NCBI RefSeq assembly: GCF_032399705.1
Contig: NZ_CP135922.1
Coordinates: 2,666,001 to 2,730,000, forward strand
Direction: 5' to 3'
DNA from: Paenibacillus sp. BIC5C1
Lineage (GTDB): Bacteria; Bacillota; Bacilli; Paenibacillales; Paenibacillaceae
DNA length: 64,000 bases
The notes under the pieces were generated by a model, which saw only the letters and a list, made by a program, of their open reading frames with translations, was not told where the DNA came from and searched no databases. This document shows, piece after piece, positions 24,989-32,871 of the stretch; within the stretch, counting starts at the first letter, position 1; each line of letters starts with the position of its first letter. The translations under genes were made by a program, and so were the position numbers.

Positions 24989-25020
24989 AAAGACCCTGTC
25001 CTTGTGGCGGGGTCTTTTTT
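24989..25020 (+). terminator. Terminator of the lactonase gene
   Basis: AAGACCC pairs with GGGTCTT, then TTTTT. Confidence 0.8.
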
Positions 25021-25130
25021 GATGAGAAGAGCACAGGAATTGGCTGGTATCCTCATGTGTGGATTGTGAATATAACTTATTTTCAAGATTTCGGTTCGTA
25101 TAACAATGCAATTAAATCAATAGTATCGTG

Positions 25131-25180
25131 CAGGTAACTACCTGACTTCAAAGTGCGTACTTCCTGAACGGATAGTCAGG
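25131..25180. promoter_or_regulatory. Putative HxlR operator upstream of hxlAB
   Basis: CAGGTA-AC-TACCTG forms a 14-bp palindrome at 25131-25144. CCTGA at 25141-25145 is repeated at 25163-25167, 22 bp apart (two helical turns), and GTCAGG at 25175-25180 is its inverse. HxlR of B. subtilis is known to bind tandem sites before hxlAB; this region is the matching position. Confidence 0.55.
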
Positions 25181-25307
25181 TTCTACAATGAATGAGTAGC
25201 CACGACAAACATTGCATGCATCTGAACTGGCTGAACGGTGCAGGCTAAATATTTTAACATCCTTTACAGGATATACTCATACTCAAACAACAAAGGAGAA
25301 ATGAATC

Positions 25308-25940
25308 GTGAAATTGCAATTGGCATTGGACTTGGTAAACATCCCTGAAGGTATTGCACTTGTTAAAGAAGTTGAACAATATATTGATATCGTTGAGATT
25401 GGTACTCCAATCGTTATTAATGAAGGTTTGCACGCGGTAAAAGCGATGAAAGAAGCATTCCCTAATCTGCAAGTTCTTGCAGACCTTAAAATTATGGATG
25501 CTGGTGGTTATGAAATCATGAAAGCAGCTGAAGCTGGTGCGGATCTGATCACTGTGCTTGGGGCAACCAATGATAGTACGATCAAAGGTGCAGTAGCAGA
25601 AGCGAAGAAACAAAACAAACAAGTTCTTGTGGACATGATCAACGTGCCTAACCTTGAACAGCGTGCTCGTGAAGTTGATTCGCTTGGCGTAGATTACATC
25701 TGTGTACACACAGGTTATGACCTGCAAGCTGAAGGACAAAGCCCGTTCGAAGATCTGCAAACGATCAAACAAGCCGTGAAAAACGCAAAAACAGCTGTAG
25801 CTGGTGGCATCAAGCTGGAAACATTGCCTGAAGTGATCAAAGCACAACCGGATCTGGTGATTGTGGGTGGCGGTATTACGGGCCAAGCAGACAAAGCCAA
25901 AGTAGCAGCTGAGATGCAGCGTCTGGTTCAACAAGGGTAA
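25308..25940 (+). CDS. hxlA: 3-hexulose-6-phosphate synthase
   Basis: 210 residues, OMP-decarboxylase-like TIM barrel. It condenses formaldehyde with ribulose 5-phosphate to give hexulose 6-phosphate, the entry step of the ribulose monophosphate pathway. The catalytic region VLADLKIMDAGGYE (about 58-71) carries the D-x-K-x-x-D triad; AVAGGIKLETL and IVGGGITGQ (about 164-190) bind phosphate. GTG start with AAGGAG 8 bases upstream. hxlB starts 5 bases after the stop. In this organism it should both detoxify formaldehyde and assimilate it. Confidence 0.95.
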   Translation: MKLQLALDLVNIPEGIALVKEVEQYIDIVEIGTPIVINEGLHAVKAMKEAFPNLQVLADLKIMDAGGYEIMKAAEAGADLITVLGATNDSTIKGAVAEAKKQNKQVLVDMINVPNLEQRAREVDSLGVDYICVHTGYDLQAEGQSPFEDLQTIKQAVKNAKTAVAGGIKLETLPEVIKAQPDLVIVGGGITGQADKAKVAAEMQRLVQQG

Positions 25941-25945
25941 GACAT

Positions 25946-26509
25946 ATGAGCACAGTGCAATACGCAGTGGACATCTTGAAGGAGCTGGAACGTACCCTAA
26001 GCCAGATCGACGACTCGGAGATGCAGGCCATGGCGGAACATATTCTGGCTGCCGAACAGGTTTTTGTGGCAGGCGCAGGCCGGTCCGGTCTGATGGGCAA
26101 GGCTTTTGCCATGAGATTGATGCAGATGGGTCTTCGGGTATATGTAGTTGGGGAGACCGTTACACCAGGGATCAGTCCGAAAGACTTCCTCTTGTTATGC
26201 TCAGGCTCAGGGGAGACAGGCAGTCTGGCAGCAATGGCTCAGAAGGCCAGTAAAGCAGGAGCTCCTGTGGGTCTGATCACAATTAAACCAGAGTCCACCA
26301 TTGGACAGCTGGCAGATACCGTGGTTCGTCTTCCGGCCTCTGCCAAAGAGGATACAGCGACCTCCGGAGCCGAAGTGACCATTCAGCCGATGGGCTCCCT
26401 GTTTGAACAGGGGCTGCTGCTGAGCATGGATGCACTGGTGCTGACCATGATGGAAATGAAAAGTATGACTGGAGCAGACATGTTTGGACGTCATGCCAAC
26501 CTGGAATAG
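25946..26509 (+). CDS. hxlB: 6-phospho-3-hexuloisomerase
   Basis: 187 residues, a single SIS domain. It converts hexulose 6-phosphate to fructose 6-phosphate. Sequence: FVAGAGRSGLMGKAFAMRLMQMGLRVYVVGET (phosphate site, about 32-63), LLCSGSGETGSLAAMAQKA, and TSGAEVTIQPMGSLFEQGLLLSMDALVLTMM, the known HxlB end with Glu and the dimer helix. Directly follows hxlA in one operon, 5-base gap. The first full copy of the repeat element begins 32 bases after the stop. Confidence 0.95.
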   Translation: MSTVQYAVDILKELERTLSQIDDSEMQAMAEHILAAEQVFVAGAGRSGLMGKAFAMRLMQMGLRVYVVGETVTPGISPKDFLLLCSGSGETGSLAAMAQKASKAGAPVGLITIKPESTIGQLADTVVRLPASAKEDTATSGAEVTIQPMGSLFEQGLLLSMDALVLTMMEMKSMTGADMFGRHANLE

Positions 26510-26541
26510 ACCATATGTCATTAACTTGAAGAAGTAGAATA

Positions 26542-26770
26542 TATAAGTTGAACTAAACATTTACACAACAACGTAGAGGACAGAAATAAGCTGGAGAAGC
26601 GGAGCTAAAAGCTTTCTGAAAGAAAGCTACATCGGAAGCATACGCGTTCGCCTTTATGACCAAATTTTCACTTTTGATAAAGAGGATAAAAAATCTGGGC
26701 ATAACAGCGATCGGAAGATTGTTCTGTCATCGGAGTGGCCAGTGTAAATATTCATTAGTTCAACTTATAG
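26542..26770. repeat. Inverted-repeat element, copy 1 (229 bp, long form)
   Basis: Ends are complementary: TATAAGTTGAACTAA (26542-26556) with TTAGTTCAACTTATA (26755-26769), then ATTTACAC (26559-26566) with GTGTAAAT (26742-26749), then GACAGAA (26579-26585) with TTCTGTC (26722-26728). Inside are hairpin AGCTTTCT-gaa-AGAAAGCT (26610-26628) and CCAAATTTT/AAAATCTGG (26660-26698). A second copy follows hxlR. No open frame or transposase is present, so a MITE or structured RNA is possible. Confidence 0.85.
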
Positions 26771-26773
26771 ATG

Positions 26774-26816
26774 GAAGACCGGAATTCCCTTAAACAAGTG
26801 GGAGTTCCGGTCTTTT
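26774..26816 (+). terminator. Terminator after copy 1, before hxlR
   Basis: GAAGACCGGAA pairs with TTCCGGTCTTTTC; inner TCCC/GGGA. It probably ends the hxlAB transcript, including the repeat element. Confidence 0.85.
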
Positions 26817-27022
26817 CTGCGATCGTTGCCTGTAGTCTAATTCTGGGTTTGCTTAACATCAGGGTCGTGCTGTAGTAGAATATATACAAGCTGTATCGAA
26901 CCAATGAACCCGTTATATGATACAAGGGAGCGGCAAGTTCTCCTGTTGCGGAGTGTTCTTGTGATATGCGAAATGCATTTTAGCGATATAAGATTAAGCG
27001 AAAGAAAAGGGGGCTCGGAGCC

Positions 27023-27382
27023 ATGGCAGCCGAAGTCAAGGAACGCATCAACTTGAAAGAGATCAACTGTGAGAAAGAATTGACCCTTGCTGTTATTGGC
27101 GGCAAATGGAAACTGATTATTTTATGGCATCTGGGTCTTGAAGGCACCAAACGTTTCAGTGAATTGAAGCGATTGATTCCTCATATTACCCAAAAGATGC
27201 TGACCAACCAGTTGCGTGAGCTGGAGGAAGACAAGCTAATTGAGCGCAAGGTGTATGCAGAAGTACCTCCTCGTGTGGAATATACGTTGACGGATCACGG
27301 ACAGAGCCTGATGCCCGTACTGCATGCGATGTATAACTGGGGTAAAAACTATGGTGAAAATGTAATTTGGAAATCAGAATAA
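27023..27382 (+). CDS. hxlR: HxlR family winged-helix regulator
   Basis: 119 residues. It is a short winged HTH of the HxlR/MarR-like class: [76 protein letters not shown]. Cys at residue 16 is the conserved N-terminal cysteine used by several members to sense electrophiles or formaldehyde; here that is inference. In B. subtilis hxlR is divergent from hxlAB and activates it; here it lies downstream on the same strand, separated by a terminator and the repeat. AAAGGGGG is the ribosome site. Confidence 0.88.
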   Translation: MAAEVKERINLKEINCEKELTLAVIGGKWKLIILWHLGLEGTKRFSELKRLIPHITQKMLTNQLRELEEDKLIERKVYAEVPPRVEYTLTDHGQSLMPVLHAMYNWGKNYGENVIWKSE

Positions 27383-27397
27383 ATTATAGTCAGAACG

Positions 27398-27440
27398 AAC
27401 CGCCCGGTAAATGGATACTTCCATCACTCGGCGGTTTTTT
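27398..27440 (+). terminator. Terminator of hxlR
   Basis: AACCGCC pairs with GGCGGTT around an inner TGG/CCA; TTTTTT follows. Confidence 0.8.
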
Positions 27441-27500
27441 ATATTTTTAAATTTTGGTCAGTGGATCAACAGTTTACTCCAAACGCAGTTGGGCAGAATT

Positions 27501-27590
27501 AGCTTGAAGAAGTAGATCTAGAAGCTTTCTGAAAGAAGTTACATCAGAAGCATGCGCATCGCATTTATCCCTAGATTCCCCCTGTTTACT
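27501..27590. repeat. Truncated third copy of the hxl repeat element
   Basis: 27501-27580 aligns with 26589-26669 of copy 1: CTTGAAGAAG, AGCTTTCTGAAAGAA, ACATC-GAAGCAT-CGC and TTTAT blocks occur in the same order. It holds the hairpin module missing from copy 2 but lacks the outer inverted repeats, and ends a few bases before copy 2. Confidence 0.7.
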
Positions 27591-27593
27591 TTT

Positions 27594-27776
27594 ATTGAAC
27601 TAACGTTCACACGAGAAACGTAGAGGACAGAAAGAACCTGAAGAAGCAGAGCGTTCGCCTTTATCACCAGATTTTCACCTATGTAGAATTGAATCAAAAA
27701 ATCTGGGGATAACAGCGATCGGAAGGTTGTTCTGTCATCGGAGTGGTAAGTGTGAATATTGTTTAGTTCAATCTAT
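27594..27776. repeat. Inverted-repeat element, copy 2 (183 bp, short form)
   Basis: Left ATTGAACTAA (27594-27603) pairs with TTAGTTCAAT (27763-27772); GTTCACAC (27605-27612) with GTGTGAAT (27750-27757); GACAGAA (27626-27632) with TTCTGTC (27730-27736); CCAGATTTT (27667-27675) with AAAATCTGG (27698-27706). Relative to copy 1 the C-T changes in one arm are matched by changes in the other. About 40 bp with the AGCTTTCT hairpin are absent. Confidence 0.85.
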
Positions 27777-27880
27777 AATCCCTTGAACCAAAAGGCTCAT
27801 TTTAGGATATGTAAGGCATAAATGCTCTGAATATGATACGATGAGAGATATTGGAAATGCAAGGAGGATGACATATAACG

Positions 27881-29683
27881 ATGGAAAAAATACGTACACG
27901 CGATGAAGTAAGCCAAGAGACTACCTGGGACTTGCGAGACTTGTTTGGGACTGACGAAGAGTGGGAGCAGGAGCTTAGATCATTGACTGAAGCTGCTGCT
28001 CATATCGAAACATTCAAAGGACATCTGGGCGACGGAGCTGAGCAGCTGCTGGCCTGTCTGGATGCCCGTGAAGCACTTCATGAACGGATTGGAAAAACAG
28101 CTTCATATGCCCGACTTAAACAGTCGGAGGACAGTACCAATCCCGCAAATATTGAGAATTCAGCCAAGGCAGGAGATATTTTATCGAATTTGTCGTCGTC
28201 CTTGTCTTTTGTGAATTCCGAGATCGTGAATCTTCCCGATGGAACGGTTCAACGTTATATTGAAGAACTTCCGGGTTTGCAGCCGTATGCTCGCAGTCTG
28301 GATCGTCTAATCCAGGAAAAAGCACATCGTCTCTCGCCCGAAACGGAGAAGGTACTCGCTTCCCTTGGGGAAGTGCTGGACTCGCCATACCGGATCTATC
28401 TGCGCGGTAAACTGGCAGACATGACGTTTGACGATGCACTTGACGGCGATGACAATAATCGCCCGCTGTCCTGGTCATTTTATGAGAACAATTATGAAAT
28501 GTCATCGGATACGAAGCTGCGCCGCTCTGCTTATGCCGCGTTCAGCTCCAAGCTGAACGATTACAAAAATACGTTCGCTGAAGGTTACGCCACCGAAGTG
28601 AAGAAACAGGTCGTTATGTCCAGGCTGCGTGGATATGATGATGTTACGGATATGCTTCTCAGTCCGCAGCAGGTAAGCAAAGACATGTACAACAATGTCC
28701 TGGATATCATCCAGAAGGAACTTGCGCCTCATATGCGCAGACTGGCAGCTCTCAAGAAACGTGAGTTAGGTCTGGACAAGCTGATGTTCTGTGATCTGAA
28801 AGCACCACTGGACCCTGAATTCAGCCCTGCCATTACATATGAGGAAGCATGCACGCTCATTCGTGAAGCGCTTGCCGTGATGGGACCGGAATATGGCGAC
28901 ATTGTGGAACGTGCATTTAGTGAGCGGTGGGTAGATTACGCTGATAATGCGGGCAAATCGACAGGGGCTTTTTGTTCGTCCATATATGGTTCTCATTCCT
29001 ATATCCTCATCTCATGGGCAAATAATATGCGCGGAGCGTTTACACTTGCCCATGAAGTCGGACATGCCGGACATTTCATGCTTGCCGGGCATTACCAACG
29101 TCTTACGAATACACGACCATCGCTCTATTTCATAGAGGCACCTTCAACGATGAATGAAATGCTGCTGGCAGATCATTTGTTGAAACGTTCTGATAATCCG
29201 AGAATGCGTCGTTGGGTCATTTTGCAATTGCTCAATACGTACTACCATAACTTTGTTACGCATCTGCTTGAAGGTGAATTGCAGCGTCAGGTGTACGCAC
29301 TTGCAACCAAGGATGAACCTATCACAGCGAAGACGTTAAGTCAGCTGAAAGGCAACATCCTCTCCGAGTTCTGGGGTCCTGATCTGGTGATTGATGAGGG
29401 GGCCAAACTGACCTGGATGAGACAGCCTCATTATTATATGGGATTGTATCCATATACCTATGCAGCAGGTCTGACGGCATCTACCGCTGCTGCACAGCTG
29501 ATTCGGGAAGAAGGGCAGCCTGCCGTGGATCGCTGGCTTGACGCATTGAAAGCGGGAGGAAGTCTTGATCCGCAAGAGCTGATGAAGCTTGCGGGTGTGG
29601 ACATGTCTGGACCTGAGCCGATTCGTGCTGCTGTTGCCTATGTTGGTAGTCTGGTCGATGAACTTGAACGTCTGTATTCGTAA
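27881..29683 (+). CDS. pepF: M3 family oligoendopeptidase F
   Basis: 600 residues, a typical length for the family. The zinc metallopeptidase motif is LAHEVGHAGHFM (H-E-x-x-H, near residue 390), with the second Glu in IEAPSTMNEMLLADHLL about 25 residues on. The N-terminal M3 helical domain begins ETTWDLRDLFGTDEEW. It cleaves short peptides in the cytosol. The ribosome site is AAGGAGG. No link to neighbours is evident; the repeat element lies upstream and may influence its expression. Confidence 0.93.
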   Translation: MEKIRTRDEVSQETTWDLRDLFGTDEEWEQELRSLTEAAAHIETFKGHLGDGAEQLLACLDAREALHERIGKTASYARLKQSEDSTNPANIENSAKAGDILSNLSSSLSFVNSEIVNLPDGTVQRYIEELPGLQPYARSLDRLIQEKAHRLSPETEKVLASLGEVLDSPYRIYLRGKLADMTFDDALDGDDNNRPLSWSFYENNYEMSSDTKLRRSAYAAFSSKLNDYKNTFAEGYATEVKKQVVMSRLRGYDDVTDMLLSPQQVSKDMYNNVLDIIQKELAPHMRRLAALKKRELGLDKLMFCDLKAPLDPEFSPAITYEEACTLIREALAVMGPEYGDIVERAFSERWVDYADNAGKSTGAFCSSIYGSHSYILISWANNMRGAFTLAHEVGHAGHFMLAGHYQRLTNTRPSLYFIEAPSTMNEMLLADHLLKRSDNPRMRRWVILQLLNTYYHNFVTHLLEGELQRQVYALATKDEPITAKTLSQLKGNILSEFWGPDLVIDEGAKLTWMRQPHYYMGLYPYTYAAGLTASTAAAQLIREEGQPAVDRWLDALKAGGSLDPQELMKLAGVDMSGPEPIRAAVAYVGSLVDELERLYS

Positions 29684-29728
29684 TCAGATTCATATAGTAT
29701 ACGGACAAGGCTTGTAGGGTTGTCTGCG

Positions 29729-29767
29729 TGCACCGTCTCCTTGGCAGGGGGCGGTGCATCTTAATTT
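29729..29767 (+). terminator. Possible terminator after pepF
   Basis: TGCACCG pairs with CGGTGCA; the following run TCTTAATTT is weak. Confidence 0.45.
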
Positions 29768-29791
29768 GCAGGAAGAAGGGAACGATGATGA

Positions 29792-30307
29792 ATGACGTCA
29801 TTGAGCATATCTTCATCACTGGGCTGGTTAAGCATGGATGGCTTCGGTATTTTTGATGACATGAATGATGTTCCGGGATTTGAGGGCAATCAGAGTGGTT
29901 TTTTTGCTGGATTCAATGAGATTGGTGCAATGAGTGCATTTGGATCCATTTTTATCGGTGGCGTCTTTCTCATCATTGCCGGTGTCATTGTTTATGCCAT
30001 TATTTCAGGGGTACGCACATGGTCATCGAATAATGCATCAGCGCTGTTAACCTTGCATTCAACGATTGTGGCAAAGCGAACAGAAGTCACAGGTGGGAGC
30101 GGGGACAGCAGTGCGTCTACCTGGTATTATGCCACGTTTGAATTTGATAATGGAGACCGTGTGGAATTAAATGTTGGCGGCAGTAATTACGGAATGTTTG
30201 TGGAAAATGACCGAGGCATGCTGACGTATCAGGGGACAAGGTTTAAGCATTTTGAAAGAGATGTGCAGCCTCAGTCCGGTGTTAGCAAAAACAGCTTTTA
30301 TACGTGA
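29792..30307 (+). CDS. DUF2500-type membrane protein (YhhM-like)
   Basis: 171 residues. About 45 N-terminal residues are Gly/Ser/Phe-rich, then a transmembrane helix (IFIGGVFLIIAGVIVYAII, about 52-71), then the DUF2500 domain: STIVAKRTEVTGG, STWYYATFEFDNGDRVELNVGGSNYGMFVENDRGMLTYQGTRFKHFER. The family is a one-helix protein with an outside beta domain, of unknown function. Two ATGs in another frame lie at 29785 and 29788; 29792 was chosen since it continues the frame, but GAAGGG is 11 bases upstream. A start at 29834 is possible. Confidence 0.75.
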   Translation: MTSLSISSSLGWLSMDGFGIFDDMNDVPGFEGNQSGFFAGFNEIGAMSAFGSIFIGGVFLIIAGVIVYAIISGVRTWSSNNASALLTLHSTIVAKRTEVTGGSGDSSASTWYYATFEFDNGDRVELNVGGSNYGMFVENDRGMLTYQGTRFKHFERDVQPQSGVSKNSFYT

Positions 30308-30320
30308 GTTAACAGGAAGG

Positions 30321-30351
30321 CGGCTCCTCCCCAGTGGAGAGAGTCGTTTTT
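30321..30351 (+). terminator. Terminator of the DUF2500 gene
   Basis: CGGCTCCTCC pairs with GGAGAGAGTCG, with bulge and wobble, then TTTTT. Confidence 0.7.
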
Positions 30352-30547
30352 GGTATGGGTAAATGAAACCAATCACAGGGTATTCAAACGTTTACATTGA
30401 TGATATACTCGTAAAATAAAGCAAAACAGTATAAAACAAAAATAAACAAACAAAAAAATAAAGAATAAAGTACAGAGTAGTCATGGATGAAATCAAGAAA
30501 TGTTCAAGGGCGAAATATAGTTTGGGATGAAGGGCTGGTGAAAAGCG

Positions 30548-32041
30548 GTGAGTGTGCTGGCGTATGATTTGGGTGCTGGAAGCGGGAGAGCACTGCTGGG
30601 TCATCTGAATGATCGGGGAATGGAAACGTTGGAGATCCATCGGTTCAAGAATGAGCCGGTAAAAGCGGGGGAGCGGCTGCACTGGGATATATTGAGGCTG
30701 CACCATGAATTGCTGGAAGGGCTAAATCTTGTTAAACAAAAGGGAGAGCAGCCTGAAAGTCTGGGGATTGATTCCTGGGCAGTTGATTTTGGACTGCTTG
30801 GGAGTCATGGTGAATTGTTGGGCAATCCATATCATTATCGTGATGCACAGTTTAACGGCATGATGGATCAGGTGCGCAAGGAATTGACCTCTCAGCGAAT
30901 TTTCGAACGCACAGGCATCCAGTTTCTTAGCTTTAACACATTGTATCAGTTGGCAACGCTTAAGCGAAGTGGCTCCCCACTGCTTAACGAAGCGGAGCGA
31001 TTCCTTATGATCCCCGATCTGCTTCGTTACTTTCTAACCGGTGAAGCGGTGAATGAGTTTACCAACGCCACCACAACGCAGCTGTACAATCCGACTACAG
31101 GGCATTGGGACGGTGAACTACTTGCACATATCGGCATTTCGGAGACGCTGTTTGGAGAAGCAGTCATGCCAGGTACTCGAGTGGGACAATTGCGCAGCAG
31201 CATTTGCAGTGATCTTGGCCTATCTGCCATTCCGGTTATTGCGGTTGCAGAGCATGACACAGGATCAGCAGTCGTAGCTGTTCCTGCAACAGAGCGTTCA
31301 TTTGCCTACCTAAGCTGTGGAACCTGGTCACTAATGGGCACGGAGATTGATCACCCCGCCATCAGTTCCGAGAGTTTGGCGCTCAATTTTACGAATGAGG
31401 GCGGGGCAGGAGGCACGTTCCGTTTGCTTAAGAACATCATGGGCCTGTGGATTTTGCAGGAATGCATGCGTGAATGGGAACGGAAGGGACAGGGAATCAG
31501 CTATGCGGAGTTACTAAGCAGGGCGGAACTTGCTCCTGCATTTTCAAGCTTGTTTGATCCCGATGATGACCGGTTTATGCCAGCAGGGGATATGACCTCT
31601 CGCATACAACAATATTGCCGTGCTACAGGGCAGGCTGAGCCGCAAGACCAGGGAGCCATTGCCCGTTCCATTCTGGAGAGTCTTGCACTGAAGTATCGGC
31701 GAGTGCTGGAATGGACAGAACAACTGTCCAGACAGTCTTTTAGTGGATTGCACATGGTCGGTGGTGGCATTCAGAATCGTCTGTTATGTCAGTGGACTGC
31801 CAATTCCATTGGCAAACCGGTATGGGCAGGGCCGGCAGAAGGTAGTGCGATCGGGAACATGGCTGTACAGTGGATGGCAAGTGGAGCCTTTAAGGATATA
31901 TGGGAAGCGCGCAGGGTCATTCGTGATTCATTCCCAGTTACCGATTATGAACCAAAGGACAGACCGATCTGGGAAGAGGCCTATGGTAGATTCCTAAAGT
32001 TGACGGCTTCGCCCAAATCACAAGCCGGAAGCGAGGTGTAA
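30548..32041 (+). CDS. rhaB: Rhamnulokinase
   Basis: 497 residues, FGGY kinase fold. It phosphorylates L-rhamnulose. N-terminal ATP motif LAYDLGAGSGRALLG; LGIDSWAVDFGLL contains the FGGY catalytic Asp region; HDTGSAVVAVPA and YLSCGTWSLMGTE are classical RhaB blocks; the C-terminal GGGIQNRLLCQWTANSIGKPVWAGPAEGSAIGNM closes the nucleotide site. The GTG start has no strong ribosome site (GAAGGG is 15 bases away). A DeoR regulator gene follows with an overlapping-distance gap of one base. rhaA, rhaD/E and a transporter are absent here. Confidence 0.9.
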   Translation: MSVLAYDLGAGSGRALLGHLNDRGMETLEIHRFKNEPVKAGERLHWDILRLHHELLEGLNLVKQKGEQPESLGIDSWAVDFGLLGSHGELLGNPYHYRDAQFNGMMDQVRKELTSQRIFERTGIQFLSFNTLYQLATLKRSGSPLLNEAERFLMIPDLLRYFLTGEAVNEFTNATTTQLYNPTTGHWDGELLAHIGISETLFGEAVMPGTRVGQLRSSICSDLGLSAIPVIAVAEHDTGSAVVAVPATERSFAYLSCGTWSLMGTEIDHPAISSESLALNFTNEGGAGGTFRLLKNIMGLWILQECMREWERKGQGISYAELLSRAELAPAFSSLFDPDDDRFMPAGDMTSRIQQYCRATGQAEPQDQGAIARSILESLALKYRRVLEWTEQLSRQSFSGLHMVGGGIQNRLLCQWTANSIGKPVWAGPAEGSAIGNMAVQWMASGAFKDIWEARRVIRDSFPVTDYEPKDRPIWEEAYGRFLKLTASPKSQAGSEV

Positions 32042-32042
32042 C

Positions 32043-32804
32043 ATGCTGGCAGCAGAGCGCTATGACCGGATTGTGGAGATGGTTAATGTTAAGGGCAGTA
32101 TGCGTGTATCCGAACTTAGTGAGCACTGCCGGGTAACAGAAGAGACGATTCGGCGTGATCTGGACCGGCTGGAGCAAGCCGGGCGACTGCGCCGTTCTCA
32201 TGGTGGCGCTGTCAGCGTGAAGGAAGAGCAGCCGGAGATCCCTTACCGGGTAAGGGAGACAACACATGCAGAGGAAAAGAAAAGAATTGCCTTATCGGCT
32301 CTATCCATGATTCGGCCGGGGGATCGAATTTTACTGGATGCCAGCACGACAGCAGGGTATATGGCGGCCAATATGCCGGATATGCCATTGACTGTATTGA
32401 CCAACTCCATACAGGTAGCCACTGAACTGAGCAGCAGGGACAAGATTGAGGTCATCTCAACTGGAGGGCAGCTGGCCCAACGATCTCTGTCTTTTGTTGG
32501 ACCGCTCGCCGAACGTTCTCTGGAGACATATCATGTCGATAAATTGTTCCTGTCTTGTAAAGGTGTGCATCTGGAAGGCGGCGGAATCAGTGAATCCAAT
32601 GAGCTTCAGGCACGCTTGAAGCAGAAAATGGTCGGTATATCCGACCAGGTCATTTTGCTTGCAGATACGAGCAAGTTTGGGGTTCGTGCATTTGCCCGGG
32701 TAACCGGGTTAAGTGCCGTTCATGCGGTGATCACGGATCAGTCGCTTAATGATGATTTGATAGAACGTCTGAACAGATATGATATCTCAATCACAAGGGT
32801 ATAA
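32043..32804 (+). CDS. DeoR family regulator, RhaR-like
   Basis: 253 residues. HTH GSMRVSELSEHCRVTEETIRRDLDRLEQAGRLRRSHGGAV and DeoR-C sensor with LDASTT and GPLAERSLETYHVDKLFLSCKGVHL. It begins one base after the rhaB stop, so it is in the same operon. In B. subtilis the rhamnose operon has a DeoR regulator, RhaR, with rhamnulose 1-phosphate as effector; the location suggests the same. GAGGTG is the ribosome site. A closely similar paralogue lies at 20807. Confidence 0.9.
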   Translation: MLAAERYDRIVEMVNVKGSMRVSELSEHCRVTEETIRRDLDRLEQAGRLRRSHGGAVSVKEEQPEIPYRVRETTHAEEKKRIALSALSMIRPGDRILLDASTTAGYMAANMPDMPLTVLTNSIQVATELSSRDKIEVISTGGQLAQRSLSFVGPLAERSLETYHVDKLFLSCKGVHLEGGGISESNELQARLKQKMVGISDQVILLADTSKFGVRAFARVTGLSAVHAVITDQSLNDDLIERLNRYDISITRV

Positions 32805-32871
32805 AACATTACGGTATTCGACACTTATATGCGTTATAACAACAATTCTTCAGTTATAGGAGCGTGTAATC

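Noticed and set aside
26542..27776. CRISPR array
   Set aside because: The repeated blocks are long, few, different in length and form inverted rather than regularly spaced direct repeats; no cas gene is nearby.
26542..27776. Insertion sequence
   Set aside because: Complementary ends fit, but there is no transposase frame in either copy and I could not see a clear target duplication.
29785..29856. Short upstream peptide (23 codons) overlapping the DUF2500 start
   Set aside because: Two tandem ATGs are in reach of the ribosome site, but there is no sign of conservation, and it may simply reflect an ambiguous start.
30383..30396. cre site before rhaB (TTCAAACGTTTACA)
   Set aside because: Two mismatches in the strongest positions of the consensus; a chance match is likely in AT-rich DNA.
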